From the NCBI GenBank assembly GCA_035626675.1, contig DASPNH010000125.1:38733-102732 (forward strand): a stretch of 64,000 nucleotides of DNA, in the 5' to 3' direction. This document shows positions 52,267 through 61,779 of this stretch, piece after piece; within the stretch, counting starts at the first letter, position 1; every line of letters starts with the position of its first letter. The notes beneath the pieces are model-generated. The model saw only the letters and a program-made list of their open reading frames with translations, searched no databases and was not told the DNA's origin. The translations under genes were made by a program, and so were the position numbers. Origin of the DNA: DASPNH01 sp035626675. GTDB lineage: Bacteria; Desulfobacterota; Binatia; UBA1149; CAITLU01.

Positions 52267-52922
52267 TTGGCGCCGTCGTGCACTTCGACGACTCGCACGC
52301 GATGCGACGCGAAGCGCGGAATCTCTTCGCTGAAGAACACCATACGAAATGTGTCGCTGCCGCGTGGCGGTATCGCCCGGACCGCCGCCTCGTCGACCTT
52401 GCCCGACTCGTCGGGCCGCATCGCTTCCGCCAGACGGTTGTAGCCTTCGAGGTCGTGCACGACCGCGCCGGCCCCGTCGAGAAGCTCATAGCGCAGAAGG
52501 ACGTGGTGAACCGGCCTGCCGCTGCGATTGATCAGCTCGCCGCGAACCACGAACACGCTGCCCTCGGCAAAGGGACTGGCCATGCTTCCGCCCGAGAACA
52601 GCTCGGACAGATTGTCCCAGGAAGTGGCCACGTTGCGGATCTCGATCGGTGCTTCCGCCGCGTCGGAGCCGGCCTTTGCATCGGCCGCGTTCGCGCCGGT
52701 CTTGCCGCCGCCTTTCGAGTCGGCCGCGTTCGCGCCCGCCCTCGCATCCGAAGCCTCGGCGCCCGAGCCGGCCGCCTCGCCACCGGCGGATGCCGCTGCC
52801 GGCGCGGTGGCACTGGCAGGCACATCGGCAGCATAGGCGAGCTGCGACGGTATCGGGCTCAGGGCCAAAGCCGCGCATGCGATCGCGCTGGCGGCGGGAA
52901 GCAGACGTTGTCGGTCGGCCAT
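52263..52922 (-). CDS. exported Ala-rich protein with C-terminal beta domain
   Basis: A 219-residue protein with a signal peptide, then about 60 low-complexity Ala/Asp/Gly residues. A beta-sandwich domain with 'VFVVRGELINRSGRPVHHVL' and 'MVFFSEEIPRF' follows. The latter resembles DUF3426-type or FxLYD domains. It is coupled to arsS by a GTGA overlap. Divergent from dapF with only 48 nt between starts. The function is unknown. Confidence 0.65.
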   Translation of the reverse strand: MADRQRLLPAASAIACAALALSPIPSQLAYAADVPASATAPAAASAGGEAAGSGAEASDARAGANAADSKGGGKTGANAADAKAGSDAAEAPIEIRNVATSWDNLSELFSGGSMASPFAEGSVFVVRGELINRSGRPVHHVLLRYELLDGAGAVVHDLEGYNRLAEAMRPDESGKVDEAAVRAIPPRGSDTFRMVFFSEEIPRFASHRVRVVEVHDGAK

Positions 52923-52970
52923 GGGCGGCTATACTGCGCGCGCCGCCGCCGCCAGGCAAGGAACGCCGCC

Positions 52971-53828
52971 GTGCCGTCGCTGACCAAATACCAGGCTCTC
53001 GGCAACGATTACCTCGTTCTGGAGGAGGCGGATCTGCGCGAGCTGGGCCTTGCCGAGCTGACTGCGGCCACGGTGCGACGCCTGTGCGATCGCCATCGCG
53101 GCCTCGGCTCCGACGGCATCCTGCTGCGCCTGGCCTCGCGCGACTTTCGTCTGCGAATCTTCAACCCCGACGGAAGCGAGGCCGAGAAGAGCGGCAACGG
53201 CCTGCGCATCTTCGCGCGCTACCTTTTCGACGGAGCCGAGGTCGCGCACCAGGGCTTCGACGTCCATACGGCCGGCGGCCGCGTCTGCTGCCGCGTTCTC
53301 GAGGACGGGGAAGTGTGCGTCGAGATGGGCCGCGTGACGTTCTGGAGCAGCGAGATCCCGGTTGCGGGCCCGCGCCGCGAAGTTCTCGACGAACCCATCC
53401 GCGTGGCAGGGCGCGATCTGCGCTTCTCGGCCGCATCCATCGGCAATCCGCATTGCGTCGTGCCGATGCCTGATCCCACGGCCGAGGATGCCCGCACGAT
53501 CGGACCGCTGCTCGAGAACGACTCGCGCTTTGCGCGCCGTACCAACGTGCAGCTGTTGCAGGTGCTCGACCGCAGCAACGTGCGCATCGAGATCTGGGAG
53601 CGGGGCGCCGGCTACACGCTCGCCTCGGGCTCCAGCAGCTGTGCCGCGGCCGCGGTCGCTCGCCGGCTTTCTCTGTGTGACGCCGAAATCACCGTGCACA
53701 TGCCGGGCGGCTCCTTGAGCATCGTCGTCTCCGACGCTTTCGAAGTGCGGATGACCGGCCCTGTCCAGCGCGTCGGCACGATGGTTCCCGATACGTCGCT
53801 GTGGAACGACGCTCCGGAACACACCTGA
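52971..53828 (+). CDS. DapF-family epimerase lacking both catalytic cysteines
   Basis: A 285-residue diaminopimelate epimerase fold. The family blocks are present, including NPDGSEAEKSGNGLRI (about 65-80) and ERGAGYTLASGSSSC (about 210-224). The two catalytic Cys of DapF (as Cys73 and Cys217 in the H. influenzae enzyme) are Ser here (Ser74 and Ser219). Cys224 is close to the second site. The substitution is clear in the codons. It may belong to a Ser-type clade with another substrate. A GTG at 52971 after CAAGGAAC starts it. Confidence 0.85.
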   Translation: MPSLTKYQALGNDYLVLEEADLRELGLAELTAATVRRLCDRHRGLGSDGILLRLASRDFRLRIFNPDGSEAEKSGNGLRIFARYLFDGAEVAHQGFDVHTAGGRVCCRVLEDGEVCVEMGRVTFWSSEIPVAGPRREVLDEPIRVAGRDLRFSAASIGNPHCVVPMPDPTAEDARTIGPLLENDSRFARRTNVQLLQVLDRSNVRIEIWERGAGYTLASGSSSCAAAAVARRLSLCDAEITVHMPGGSLSIVVSDAFEVRMTGPVQRVGTMVPDTSLWNDAPEHT

Positions 53829-53960
53829 GCGCGCCACGGCGCTTCGTGCTGCACTGAACAGCAGTTCAACGCGGCGACGGCTTTCGCTTTCACGCGTCGC
53901 GACTCAAAAGCCGGTTGTCTTGCAGTGGTCGGGATGACAATAACTGCGGCAGGAGGGGGG

Positions 53961-54593
53961 ATGATGCCATCGAACCGAGCGGAAGCCGCGGCGTCTTCTG
54001 TGCAAGATCCGCCGCGCCGCGCTACCCACAGCCGTCTTCGAGCCATCGCCATCGCCGTCATCGGCGTGGCACTGGTGTCGACCATCGGCGCCGCTGTCGT
54101 GCGAGCGGGCTCTTGCCGCGTGCTCGTGGCTCTCGGGTCCATGCAGGTGGAGCCCACCGTGTCCGGCGCATTCATCCGCCTGGGCGGCACGTGGGAGTTC
54201 GACAACCTGCTGCAGGTCGCCAACGGTCTGTCCTTCAACATCCTGGTGTCTCGCGACGACAACTTCGTCAGGCTGAACTATCCCGACAAGGCTTACCGCG
54301 GGAACTTCCCGGGCCTGGCGCAGGACATCGACGATGGTCTGGACGGCAACAAGCTGCTGGGCATCGAGGCTGCGGGAACCATCGACATCAATTCGAACAT
54401 CGTCAGCATCGAGGCGCAGCGCATGAAGCTGGCGCTTCCGATTCCTAGCGGCGTCGGACCGCTGACCGTGATCGCCTATCTCGTCATCGACGGCGACTAC
54501 ATCTCGCCGATCATCAGCAACACGCTGTCGCGTTCGCTCAAGGAGATCGAGGAGATCCCGGCGCGCAAGGACACCATCGGAGTGGTGCAGTGA
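53961..54593 (+). CDS. exported hypothetical protein upstream of TSP3 protein
   Basis: A 210-residue protein with an N-terminal hydrophobic segment (about 35-55) and then a beta-rich mature part with 'LGGTWEFDNLLQVANGLSF' and 'IDINSNIVSIEAQR'. No family is recognised. AGGAGG precedes the ATG pair at 53961/53964. The stop overlaps the next gene by 4 nt (GTGA), which marks a coupled pair of exported proteins. Confidence 0.65.
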   Translation: MMPSNRAEAAASSVQDPPRRATHSRLRAIAIAVIGVALVSTIGAAVVRAGSCRVLVALGSMQVEPTVSGAFIRLGGTWEFDNLLQVANGLSFNILVSRDDNFVRLNYPDKAYRGNFPGLAQDIDDGLDGNKLLGIEAAGTIDINSNIVSIEAQRMKLALPIPSGVGPLTVIAYLVIDGDYISPIISNTLSRSLKEIEEIPARKDTIGVVQ

Positions 54594-56665
54594 GACGCGC
54601 AGGAATTCTCGCCGTCGCTGCGGCGCTCTTGGCTCCGCTGCCGGCGGGCAGCGCGCACGCCACGCTGTGCGACCTGGTTCCCACCGTCTTCGACGGCGAT
54701 CCGTGCGATCCGCTGACGGGCCCGTACCCGATGCTGCCAGGCCTGCCGCTGGTGCTTCCGGCCGACGGCCCGCGCGGCGACTGGAACTCGGGCGAGCCCA
54801 CCATCGACAATGGCTTCACCGGCGACGTCGATCTGGCGGTGCGCGTCGGCAGCTTTCCTTCCGAGGCCAACGTTCCGGCTCCCGCCGGCAGCGCAGGCAA
54901 CCCGACTCTGGTGCAGAACGTGGCCGGCGGCGGAGGCAGCGCCCAGGGCGACGAGATCGGATTCACCACCTTCGTCACCGACGGACCCGGCATCGAGATG
55001 TACGGAACCGTGCTCGGCACCGCCGAGATGGACGATCGCCCGGTGGCCGTGTTCGCCTATGCCGATCTGGACGGGGACGGCCGCATCGGGCCGACCAGCA
55101 GCGACGGGAACGCCGACAACCGCATCGAGCTGCAGGAGGCCATCGCCAACCTGGGCCGTCAGGTCGGGCAGGTCACCGCCGGACGCTTCGTCAACACGAT
55201 GGGCGTTCGCATCGCCGCTCCGGCCAGCATGGGCGGCCTCGTCGTGGCGCTGACGGCCGGCATGTACACGGGCAGCGACTCGGGCCAGCTGTGGTCGGAT
55301 GGCACGCCGATTCTTACGCAGTGGCCGTTCTTTCCGCCGCTGGATCCGGTGCGCATCGTCTATCTGGACGAGCCCAACGCCCCGGATCCGGACGGCCCCA
55401 ACATCCTCTTCTACAATCCGTCCGAGTTCTTCCTGCCCGCGCCCGATCACGCCCAGCTTCCCGAGGTGTTCTCGGTGCCGGTCGACGGCAGCAATGCCAG
55501 CATCGATCAGTTCGTCTCGATCAGCGGCGACGTGGTGGGAGCGCGCCTGTTCCGCAACGTCGATCCGGTCCGCTACGTTCCGGCTTCGCGCATGACGGCG
55601 CGCGTGGCGCCGGGCGTCGGCGGTTTCGGCAGGAAGCTGGTGGTGCCCGCCGGCGAGATCGCGGTTCCGCAGGGCGACATCGTCGAGCTGCGGCTCCTGC
55701 CGGTGGATTCGCTGGGCAACGTCGCCGATCCGCCCGTCGGCGGCTTCGGCGTCAAGCTGCACGTCGAGGGCGGTCTCAAGATCCTGTCGCCGGACTTCAA
55801 CTCCAACACCGAATTCGAGTTCGTCAATCTGGACAGCGCCGACGGCATCGTCGTCACGCTCGGCACCGGCGAGGTCTCGGGCGAAGGCACGCTCGACGTG
55901 CTCGACCCGCCGCCGGCGCAGCCGGTCATCCGCGACCAGGCGGTCGTCACGGTCGCCACCTCGATCTCGGGCCAGATCGACAGCGACGGCGACGGCATTC
56001 CCGACGACGGCGATGACAGCCTCGTGGTCGGCGACAGTCCCTGCACGGCCGAGTCCCTGGCTGCCGAGACCGCGTGCGACGACAACTGTCCCTCCACGGT
56101 CAATCCCGCCCAGGTCGACACCGACGGAGACGGCCAGGGCAACTGCTGCGACGGCACGTGCGTGGTCGACGACGAGACCTCGGGCTGCCTGGAATGTGCG
56201 CAGGCGCTGTCGCGTTTTCAGGGAACGTTCACGGGCGCCAAGGCCACGCTCCAGCCGCGCGGCGGCGTGGGCGCCGACAGCATCAAGCTGAACCTTCGCT
56301 TCCCGCTCGAGGTCGGCCAGAGCATCGCACCCGACGGAGAGTCGGTGGAGGTCTCGCTCGTCGAGGGCGACCGGCTGCACTATTTCGCTTCGCTCGCCGG
56401 CGAGTTCGTCGTCAAGAAGCCGGGCGTCTATGCCTACGAGGACGCCGACGGCGAGCACTCCGGCGTGCGCCGGGCGCGCATCAAGGTGCGCGGATCGTTC
56501 ATCAAGGCGACGCTGAGCGCACGCGGCTTCGACATCCTCGACACCGTGCCGGCCGAGACGCTCGCCAACCTGGTGCTGTCGCTGACCATCGACGACGACG
56601 CCTTCACGAGCCTGGTCACCTGCACCAGCACGCTGCGCTCGATCCGCTGCGCCGCGGGTCAGTAG
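54590..56665 (+). CDS. large secreted protein with thrombospondin type 3-like repeat
   Basis: A 691-residue protein with a signal peptide (cleavage near GSAHA). The body is mostly beta-rich and unrecognised. The stretch DSDGDGIPDDGDDSL and 'CDDNCPSTVNPAQVDTDGD' (about 463-515) is a calcium-binding TSP3-like repeat. The final domain after a Cys-rich linker (about 535-691) is beta-rich and of unknown type. It starts at a GTG overlapping the gene before it. It is followed by the histidine kinase gene 57 nt later. Confidence 0.75.
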   Translation: MRRAGILAVAAALLAPLPAGSAHATLCDLVPTVFDGDPCDPLTGPYPMLPGLPLVLPADGPRGDWNSGEPTIDNGFTGDVDLAVRVGSFPSEANVPAPAGSAGNPTLVQNVAGGGGSAQGDEIGFTTFVTDGPGIEMYGTVLGTAEMDDRPVAVFAYADLDGDGRIGPTSSDGNADNRIELQEAIANLGRQVGQVTAGRFVNTMGVRIAAPASMGGLVVALTAGMYTGSDSGQLWSDGTPILTQWPFFPPLDPVRIVYLDEPNAPDPDGPNILFYNPSEFFLPAPDHAQLPEVFSVPVDGSNASIDQFVSISGDVVGARLFRNVDPVRYVPASRMTARVAPGVGGFGRKLVVPAGEIAVPQGDIVELRLLPVDSLGNVADPPVGGFGVKLHVEGGLKILSPDFNSNTEFEFVNLDSADGIVVTLGTGEVSGEGTLDVLDPPPAQPVIRDQAVVTVATSISGQIDSDGDGIPDDGDDSLVVGDSPCTAESLAAETACDDNCPSTVNPAQVDTDGDGQGNCCDGTCVVDDETSGCLECAQALSRFQGTFTGAKATLQPRGGVGADSIKLNLRFPLEVGQSIAPDGESVEVSLVEGDRLHYFASLAGEFVVKKPGVYAYEDADGEHSGVRRARIKVRGSFIKATLSARGFDILDTVPAETLANLVLSLTIDDDAFTSLVTCTSTLRSIRCAAGQ

Positions 56666-56722
56666 CGCGGCGCTCGCAGCCGCCTTTGCCGTCGGCGGGT
56701 CGCGTATAGTACGGCTGTCGCC

Positions 56723-59266
56723 GTGAATCCGGGCTCGCCAGCCACCGTTGCCGCACCCCGCGCATCCGCAGCCGAATCGAGACTGCTGGCGCCGGGGCTG
56801 GCGCGCGTGGCCGCGGCCATCGCCGCGCTCGTCATCGTCTCGATCTGCGGCTTCCACTCGGCCGCGCGCGTCGGCCAGCCCTTCCCCGGGTTCTTCGTGT
56901 GGGAGAACCTGTTCGTGCCGGCCATCGGCGCGTCCTCGTGGAGCGGTGTCGAGTCGGGGCTGCGTTACCATTCGTGGCTGCTGTCGGCCGACGGCGTACC
57001 GCTCTCGAATGCCGGCGATCTGCAGCGCGTGCTCGCCGGCAAGGCGCCGGGCGACCTGGTCACCTACGAAGCCGATCATCAGGGCGAGCGTTACACCGCT
57101 CGCGTACCGGTGGAGACGTTCGGCTTGCGCGAGTACATGGAGAGTACCGGCGTCTATCTGTTCGATGCGCTGGCGCTGATGACCCTTGCCGTCATCATGC
57201 TGTACCTCAAGCCGCGCGGCGCCGATTCCGGATCGCTGTTCACCTTCGCGGCCGTGCTGTCGCTGTATCTGGCGACGGCCATCGACCTGTTCGGGCCCTA
57301 CCTGTTTCGCGAGCTCTATTTCTTCTTTGCCGGCTTCGCGCCCACCAGTGCGCTGCTGGTGCTGAGCTTCTTCCCCGTCGCACGCATCCGCAAGGCGTGG
57401 GAAACGCCGGCGCTGATGGCAGCGGCGGCGATCTCGTTGCTGTTCGGAATCGCCTCCAACCTCGTCTTTTTCCGCGACCGCGACGCGCTGCTGCTGCTGG
57501 ACCGCCTCTTCCACGTCTATCTTGCCGCCAGCATCCTGACGGCGATGGGCTTCTTCGCCTGGCACTTCGCCAATGCGCGCGACCAGGCGGCGCGCCAGCG
57601 TACCAAGGTCGTGCTGCTGACCAGCCTCGGAGCGTTCCTGCCTGCCGTGGCGGTGTTCGCGTTCTATGCGGGCCTGGCGGCGATCCCGTTCAACGTGCTG
57701 ACCGTGTTCTTCGTGATCTTCCCGGTCGGAATCGGCTACGCCATCGCCAAGCACGATCTCTTCGACATCGACCGGCTGATCAAGCGCGCGCTGGCCTACG
57801 TCATCCTGAGCGCGGCCGTGCTCGGTCTGTACGGCCTGACGATCACGATCATCGAGCTTCTCTTCGAGAACCTGACCGGCGCTGCCGAGCGCCTGACCTC
57901 GGGCCTGCTGGTGCTGACCCTGCTGCTGCTGCTCAATCCGAGCCGCGACCGCGTGCAGGGCTTCGTCGACCGCATCTACGACCGGCGGCGCTACGAGTAC
58001 CGCGACGTGGTGCGCTCGGTGTCGCGTCGCTTCCGTTCCATCCTCGACTTCAACGCACTGGTGCGGACCGCGCTCGAGCTGATCGACGAGACCGTGCAGC
58101 CGGTCAGCGCCGAGATCTTCACCGTGGCGGCCGGCGAGGCCGTCACGCGCCGCGGGCTGCTGCTGTATGACGCCGATGGCAACGGACGTTTCGTGATCCG
58201 CGACGATGCTGCGCCGGAGCTGTCGCCTGTGGTGGAGATGATGGCCGAGCAGGACCTGCTCACTACCGGCATCCCTTCTTCGTCTCCGGTTGAGGCGGCG
58301 GTGGCCGGCGTGCTGCCCGAGCTCGCGACCGTGCACAGGGTGCTCGCCACCAGCATGCGCCTGGAAGGTCGGCTGACGGGGTTTCTGGCCATCGGTACCA
58401 AACGTGCCGGCGGCTATCACACCGGCGATGACGCCGAGCTTCTGCGGACCATGTCGGATCAGCTCGCGGTCGCGCTCGAGAATGCGCACGCGTATCAGAC
58501 CATCGGCCTTCTCAACGTCGACCTGGAGGCAAAGGCGCAGGCGTTGACGCGAGCCAACCGCGAGCTGCAGGAAGCGCAGGGCCAGCTCATCCGTAGCGAG
58601 CGACTGGCCGCCATCGGCGAGCTGTCGGGCGCCGTGGCGCACGCGATGCGCAATCCGCTGGCCGCCATCAAGATGGCTGCCGAGTTCGGGGGCATGGAGT
58701 TCGAGAAGCATCCTGCCGGCGAGAACTTCCGCGATATCAGCTCGGAGGCCGGCCGCCTGGAAAAGCGCATCCGCGACCTGCTCGATTTCAGCCGGCCCTT
58801 CGAGCCTCGCCCCGAGCTCGTCGACTTCGATCAGATGGTCGCTCGCGCGGTCGAGATCTCGCGCGCCCGTGCGTCGCAGAAGAAGGTATCGCTGGTGCAC
58901 GAAAGCGACAGGGCAGGATCGGCGCGCCTGGACCCGACGCTGTTCGAGCAGGTCATCGTCGAGCTCGTCGCCAACGCCATCGACGCCTCGCCGGAGGACG
59001 GCCGGGTGGTGGTGCGCAGCGGGCGCGCGTCGTCGAACGGCACTTCCAGCGCATGGGTGACCGTTGCCGACAGCGGGCCCGGCATCCCCGAGGACAAGCG
59101 CCCGCGCATCTTCGACCTGTTCTTCACGACCAAGAAGCAGGGCACCGGATTCGGGCTGGCCACCGTCAAGAAGATCGTCGAGCGCCACAGTGGCAGCGTC
59201 GCCGTCGATACGGCCATGGGCCGCGGAACTACGTTCACCGTGCGAGTGCCGGCAGCGGACAGGTAA
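56723..59266 (+). CDS. sensor histidine kinase with PDZ-like sensor, multi-TM and GAF domains
   Basis: An 847-residue membrane kinase. TM1 (about 30-46) is followed by an extracytoplasmic PDZ-like region (about 82-135), then about seven helices (147-375), a GAF-like domain (about 430-580), HisKA with the phosphorylated His640 in 'AVAHAMRNPLAAIK', and an HATPase with 'VELVANAIDASP', 'DSGPGIPED' and 'GTGFGLATVKKIVERHSG'. It starts at a GTG. The NtrC-type regulator at 60293-61714 is a probable partner. A toxin-antitoxin pair lies between them. Confidence 0.88.
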   Translation: MNPGSPATVAAPRASAAESRLLAPGLARVAAAIAALVIVSICGFHSAARVGQPFPGFFVWENLFVPAIGASSWSGVESGLRYHSWLLSADGVPLSNAGDLQRVLAGKAPGDLVTYEADHQGERYTARVPVETFGLREYMESTGVYLFDALALMTLAVIMLYLKPRGADSGSLFTFAAVLSLYLATAIDLFGPYLFRELYFFFAGFAPTSALLVLSFFPVARIRKAWETPALMAAAAISLLFGIASNLVFFRDRDALLLLDRLFHVYLAASILTAMGFFAWHFANARDQAARQRTKVVLLTSLGAFLPAVAVFAFYAGLAAIPFNVLTVFFVIFPVGIGYAIAKHDLFDIDRLIKRALAYVILSAAVLGLYGLTITIIELLFENLTGAAERLTSGLLVLTLLLLLNPSRDRVQGFVDRIYDRRRYEYRDVVRSVSRRFRSILDFNALVRTALELIDETVQPVSAEIFTVAAGEAVTRRGLLLYDADGNGRFVIRDDAAPELSPVVEMMAEQDLLTTGIPSSSPVEAAVAGVLPELATVHRVLATSMRLEGRLTGFLAIGTKRAGGYHTGDDAELLRTMSDQLAVALENAHAYQTIGLLNVDLEAKAQALTRANRELQEAQGQLIRSERLAAIGELSGAVAHAMRNPLAAIKMAAEFGGMEFEKHPAGENFRDISSEAGRLEKRIRDLLDFSRPFEPRPELVDFDQMVARAVEISRARASQKKVSLVHESDRAGSARLDPTLFEQVIVELVANAIDASPEDGRVVVRSGRASSNGTSSAWVTVADSGPGIPEDKRPRIFDLFFTTKKQGTGFGLATVKKIVERHSGSVAVDTAMGRGTTFTVRVPAADR

Positions 59267-59275
59267 TCGGCGGTT

Positions 59276-59914
59276 TCAGGTTCTGGCAGCCTTGATGGCG
59301 GCGGCGACCAGCGGCTTTGCCCATTTCGGCATCGATGCAAGGTCGGCACAGGCGCGGACCCTGCCGCCGGCGTAGTCGAGGAGCAGTTTCACGGCCGGTC
59401 CTCGACGGGTCGAAGCTTCCTGGCTGTTGTCGAAGACCTTGACCGCGCAAACGTGCGGCAGCAGTCGAGCCAGGTTTACACGGCTTCGATCGTAGCGCTC
59501 GCGGATCCGCGCCTCCGGGATGTCGTGACCGCCTGTGGCAACACGTGCTCGCACCCGAGCGACGTGACGATCCGCGCTGTCCAGAGCGACGAACCATTTC
59601 TTGACCGCGATGCCGCTCATGGCGGCCCGCATCAGCGGCGTAGTGATGGTCCGTCCGCCCAGCGTAGTCTCGAAGACGAAGCTGGTACGAGCGGCGATCG
59701 CGGTTTCCAGGCGTTTTTTGCCGCTGTGCCAGGCGAGCTCGTTCGCTGCACTTCGTGCCAGTCCCGGGTTGCGGGTGAGCAGCAGCTCGGTGTGCTCGTC
59801 GGGATTGTAATAGTCGAGCTGCTGGTCGCGCAGCATCTGCCCGATGATGCTGCTCTTGCCGGCGCCGTTGGCGCCGGCGATGACCCAGATCGTCGGCGTC
59901 CGGTCAGCCGGCAC
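59276..59914 (-). CDS. zeta-toxin-like P-loop kinase
   Basis: A 212-residue kinase-like protein. Walker A GANGAGKSS is at about 14-22. 'YNPDEHTELLLTRNPG' and 'SFVFETTLGGRT' are shared with zeta/PezT toxins, which phosphorylate UDP-N-acetylglucosamine and block peptidoglycan synthesis. It starts at a GTG (59914) inside the end of the antitoxin gene, an 11-nt overlap typical of toxin-antitoxin pairs. The antitoxin here is Phd-like rather than epsilon. Confidence 0.82.
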   Translation of the reverse strand: MPADRTPTIWVIAGANGAGKSSIIGQMLRDQQLDYYNPDEHTELLLTRNPGLARSAANELAWHSGKKRLETAIAARTSFVFETTLGGRTITTPLMRAAMSGIAVKKWFVALDSADRHVARVRARVATGGHDIPEARIRERYDRSRVNLARLLPHVCAVKVFDNSQEASTRRGPAVKLLLDYAGGRVRACADLASMPKWAKPLVAAAIKAART

Positions 59915-60248
59915 GGCGCCGGCGCGGCTTGGCAGTAGGCGCGAGCCCAGCCTTGGCAGGCCGGTAGGCGCGCCCGATCTCTTCGACGGGTGTTTCGAAG
60001 GCCGACTCCATCGCGTCGTGGAATTGCGCCGTCTGCATCCGGCCAACCAACTGGTCGTACTCGCTTTCGAGGAGATCCAGCGATCGGGAGGCGGTCGGCT
60101 CGAGCTTTTCGTATTCCTCGATGGAGATCAGGACCGCAGTGGCGCGACCCTGCCGCTCGATCACCACCGGCCCGGTGCGCGCCGCGTCCAGATACTTGCC
60201 GACTCTCTGCTTGAACTCGCTGGCGCTGGTACGGAGCCGTTCTGCCAT
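59904..60248 (-). CDS. Phd/YefM-family antitoxin
   Basis: A 114-residue protein with the Phd fold in its first 55 residues: 'ASEFKQRVGKYLDAARTGPV', 'IERQGRATAVLISIEEYEKL'. The C-terminal tail is basic and may wrap the toxin. Phd-type proteins also repress their own promoter. The ATG at 60248 gives the normal start; a longer frame upstream has no binding site. It overlaps the zeta toxin gene and ends within it. Confidence 0.85.
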   Translation of the reverse strand: MAERLRTSASEFKQRVGKYLDAARTGPVVIERQGRATAVLISIEEYEKLEPTASRSLDLLESEYDQLVGRMQTAQFHDAMESAFETPVEEIGRAYRPAKAGLAPTAKPRRRRAG

Positions 60249-60292
60249 TTGTCCATTTTGTCCAATTCGCACCAATTGTCCACCGGTGATTC

Positions 60293-61714
60293 TCACCCGA
60301 TCTGAAACTTCTCGAGCCGGTAGCGCAGCGTATCCTTCGACATTCCGAGCAGCCGCGCGGCCACGACCCGATTGCCTTCGGCATGCTCGAAGGCCTGCTT
60401 GAGCGCCGCCTGCTCGATCTCCTCGAGGTTGATGGGGCCGTCGGTGAAGTCGAGCTTGAAGTCGGCGGCGCTGCGGATGGCGCCGGCGTTACCGGTTCCT
60501 TCGGTCGCTGAGCACTCGACGCGCGGCTCGTTCGGCGAGAACAGGTGGATGTCGGGAGCGTCGAGCCATTCGCTCTGGCACAGCACGACGGCGCGCTCCA
60601 TGGCGTGCGCGAGCTCGCGCACGTTGCCCGGCCAGGCGTAGTCCAGAAGCGTGGCGCGCGCGCGGTCGCTCAGCTTGGGAGCGTTCATGCCGTATTCGCT
60701 GGCGTGCTTTTGCAGGAAGTGCTCGGCGAGCAGGAGGATGTCCTTGCCACGCTCGCGCAGCGGCGGCGACTTGATCGGGAAGACGTTGATGCGGTGGTAG
60801 AGGTCGGGCAGGAAATTGCCGTCACGCACCGCCTTCTGAAGATCCAGGTGCGTTGCGGTGATGACCGAGCAGCGCATCGGGCGATCGCGCGTGCTTCCGA
60901 GCCTTCGCAGCACGCGCTCGTCGATGACCTTCAGGATCTTGGCCTGCAGGTCCATGCTCATTCGGCCGATCTCGTCGAGGAAGATGGTGCCGGCCTCGGC
61001 GGCTTCGAACAGACCGGGCTTGGCCTTGACGGCGCCGGTGAAGGCGCCGCGCTCGTAGCCCATCAGCTCGGCTTCCAGGAGGTGATCGGGCAGGGCGGCG
61101 CAGTTCACTTCCAGGAAAGGAGCCTGGCGGCGCGGCGCTGCGCGGTGCAGGGCGCGCGCGATCAATCCCTTGCCGGTGCCCGTCTCGCCCGTGACGAGAA
61201 CGGTGGGGCCGCCGCCGCCGCGCTTCTCGTGACTGGCCAGCTTCATCACCATGTCGCGCAGGGAACGGATGGCCGGCGAGTCACCGACGATGCCCGAGCC
61301 GTCCGAATCGACGAGGTCGCGCGACCGGTAGTACTCGAGCTCGTTGCGCATGCCCTTGCTGGTGACGCACCGCTCGATGATGAGGTTGAGCTCCTGCAGG
61401 TTGACGGGCTTGGTCAGGTAGTCGCTGGCGCCGGCGCGCATGGCCGAGACCGCATCCTCGACGGTGCCGTGCGCGGTGAGCAGGACGACCGAGACGGTGG
61501 AGTGGGTGCCCTTGACGATCTTGAGCAGGTCGTAGCCGGTCATGCCGGGCAGCTGGAAGTCGGTCAGGAGAATGTCGGGCTCGCCCTCCTCGATCAGGCG
61601 CAGGCCGTCCTCGGCGGTTTCGGCGGCGCGCACGGTATGCTCGAGGCGCTGCAGAGTGCCGGTGAGGTAGCGGCGCAGAACATCCTCGTCCTCTACAAGT
61701 ACGATGTCGGCCAT
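60293..61714 (-). CDS. sigma-54-dependent response regulator (NtrC family)
   Basis: A 473-residue regulator with receiver, AAA+ and Fis-type HTH domains. The phosphorylated residue is Asp52 (ILLTDFQLPG). Walker A GETGTGKG is near 174-181, the sigma-54 contact GAFTGA near 221-226, and the HTH ends with 'GNRVVAARLLGMSKDTLRYR'. GAAGGAG precedes the ATG. It presumably pairs with the kinase at 56723. A perfect 22-bp inverted repeat lies just upstream. Confidence 0.93.
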   Translation of the reverse strand: MADIVLVEDEDVLRRYLTGTLQRLEHTVRAAETAEDGLRLIEEGEPDILLTDFQLPGMTGYDLLKIVKGTHSTVSVVLLTAHGTVEDAVSAMRAGASDYLTKPVNLQELNLIIERCVTSKGMRNELEYYRSRDLVDSDGSGIVGDSPAIRSLRDMVMKLASHEKRGGGGPTVLVTGETGTGKGLIARALHRAAPRRQAPFLEVNCAALPDHLLEAELMGYERGAFTGAVKAKPGLFEAAEAGTIFLDEIGRMSMDLQAKILKVIDERVLRRLGSTRDRPMRCSVITATHLDLQKAVRDGNFLPDLYHRINVFPIKSPPLRERGKDILLLAEHFLQKHASEYGMNAPKLSDRARATLLDYAWPGNVRELAHAMERAVVLCQSEWLDAPDIHLFSPNEPRVECSATEGTGNAGAIRSAADFKLDFTDGPINLEEIEQAALKQAFEHAEGNRVVAARLLGMSKDTLRYRLEKFQIG

Positions 61715-61779
61715 TGGTCTCCTTCGCGTCCTGCCGCGTTTCAGTGCTCGTCGGCGTGCGGCGTCCGTTGTGCAGCGGA

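Noticed and set aside
54497..59188. A 1563-residue open frame on the minus strand opposite the TSP3 protein and the kinase
   Set aside because: It is antisense to two well-supported genes with clear domains and signals. Long open antisense frames are expected in GC-rich DNA. No domain was recognisable in it.
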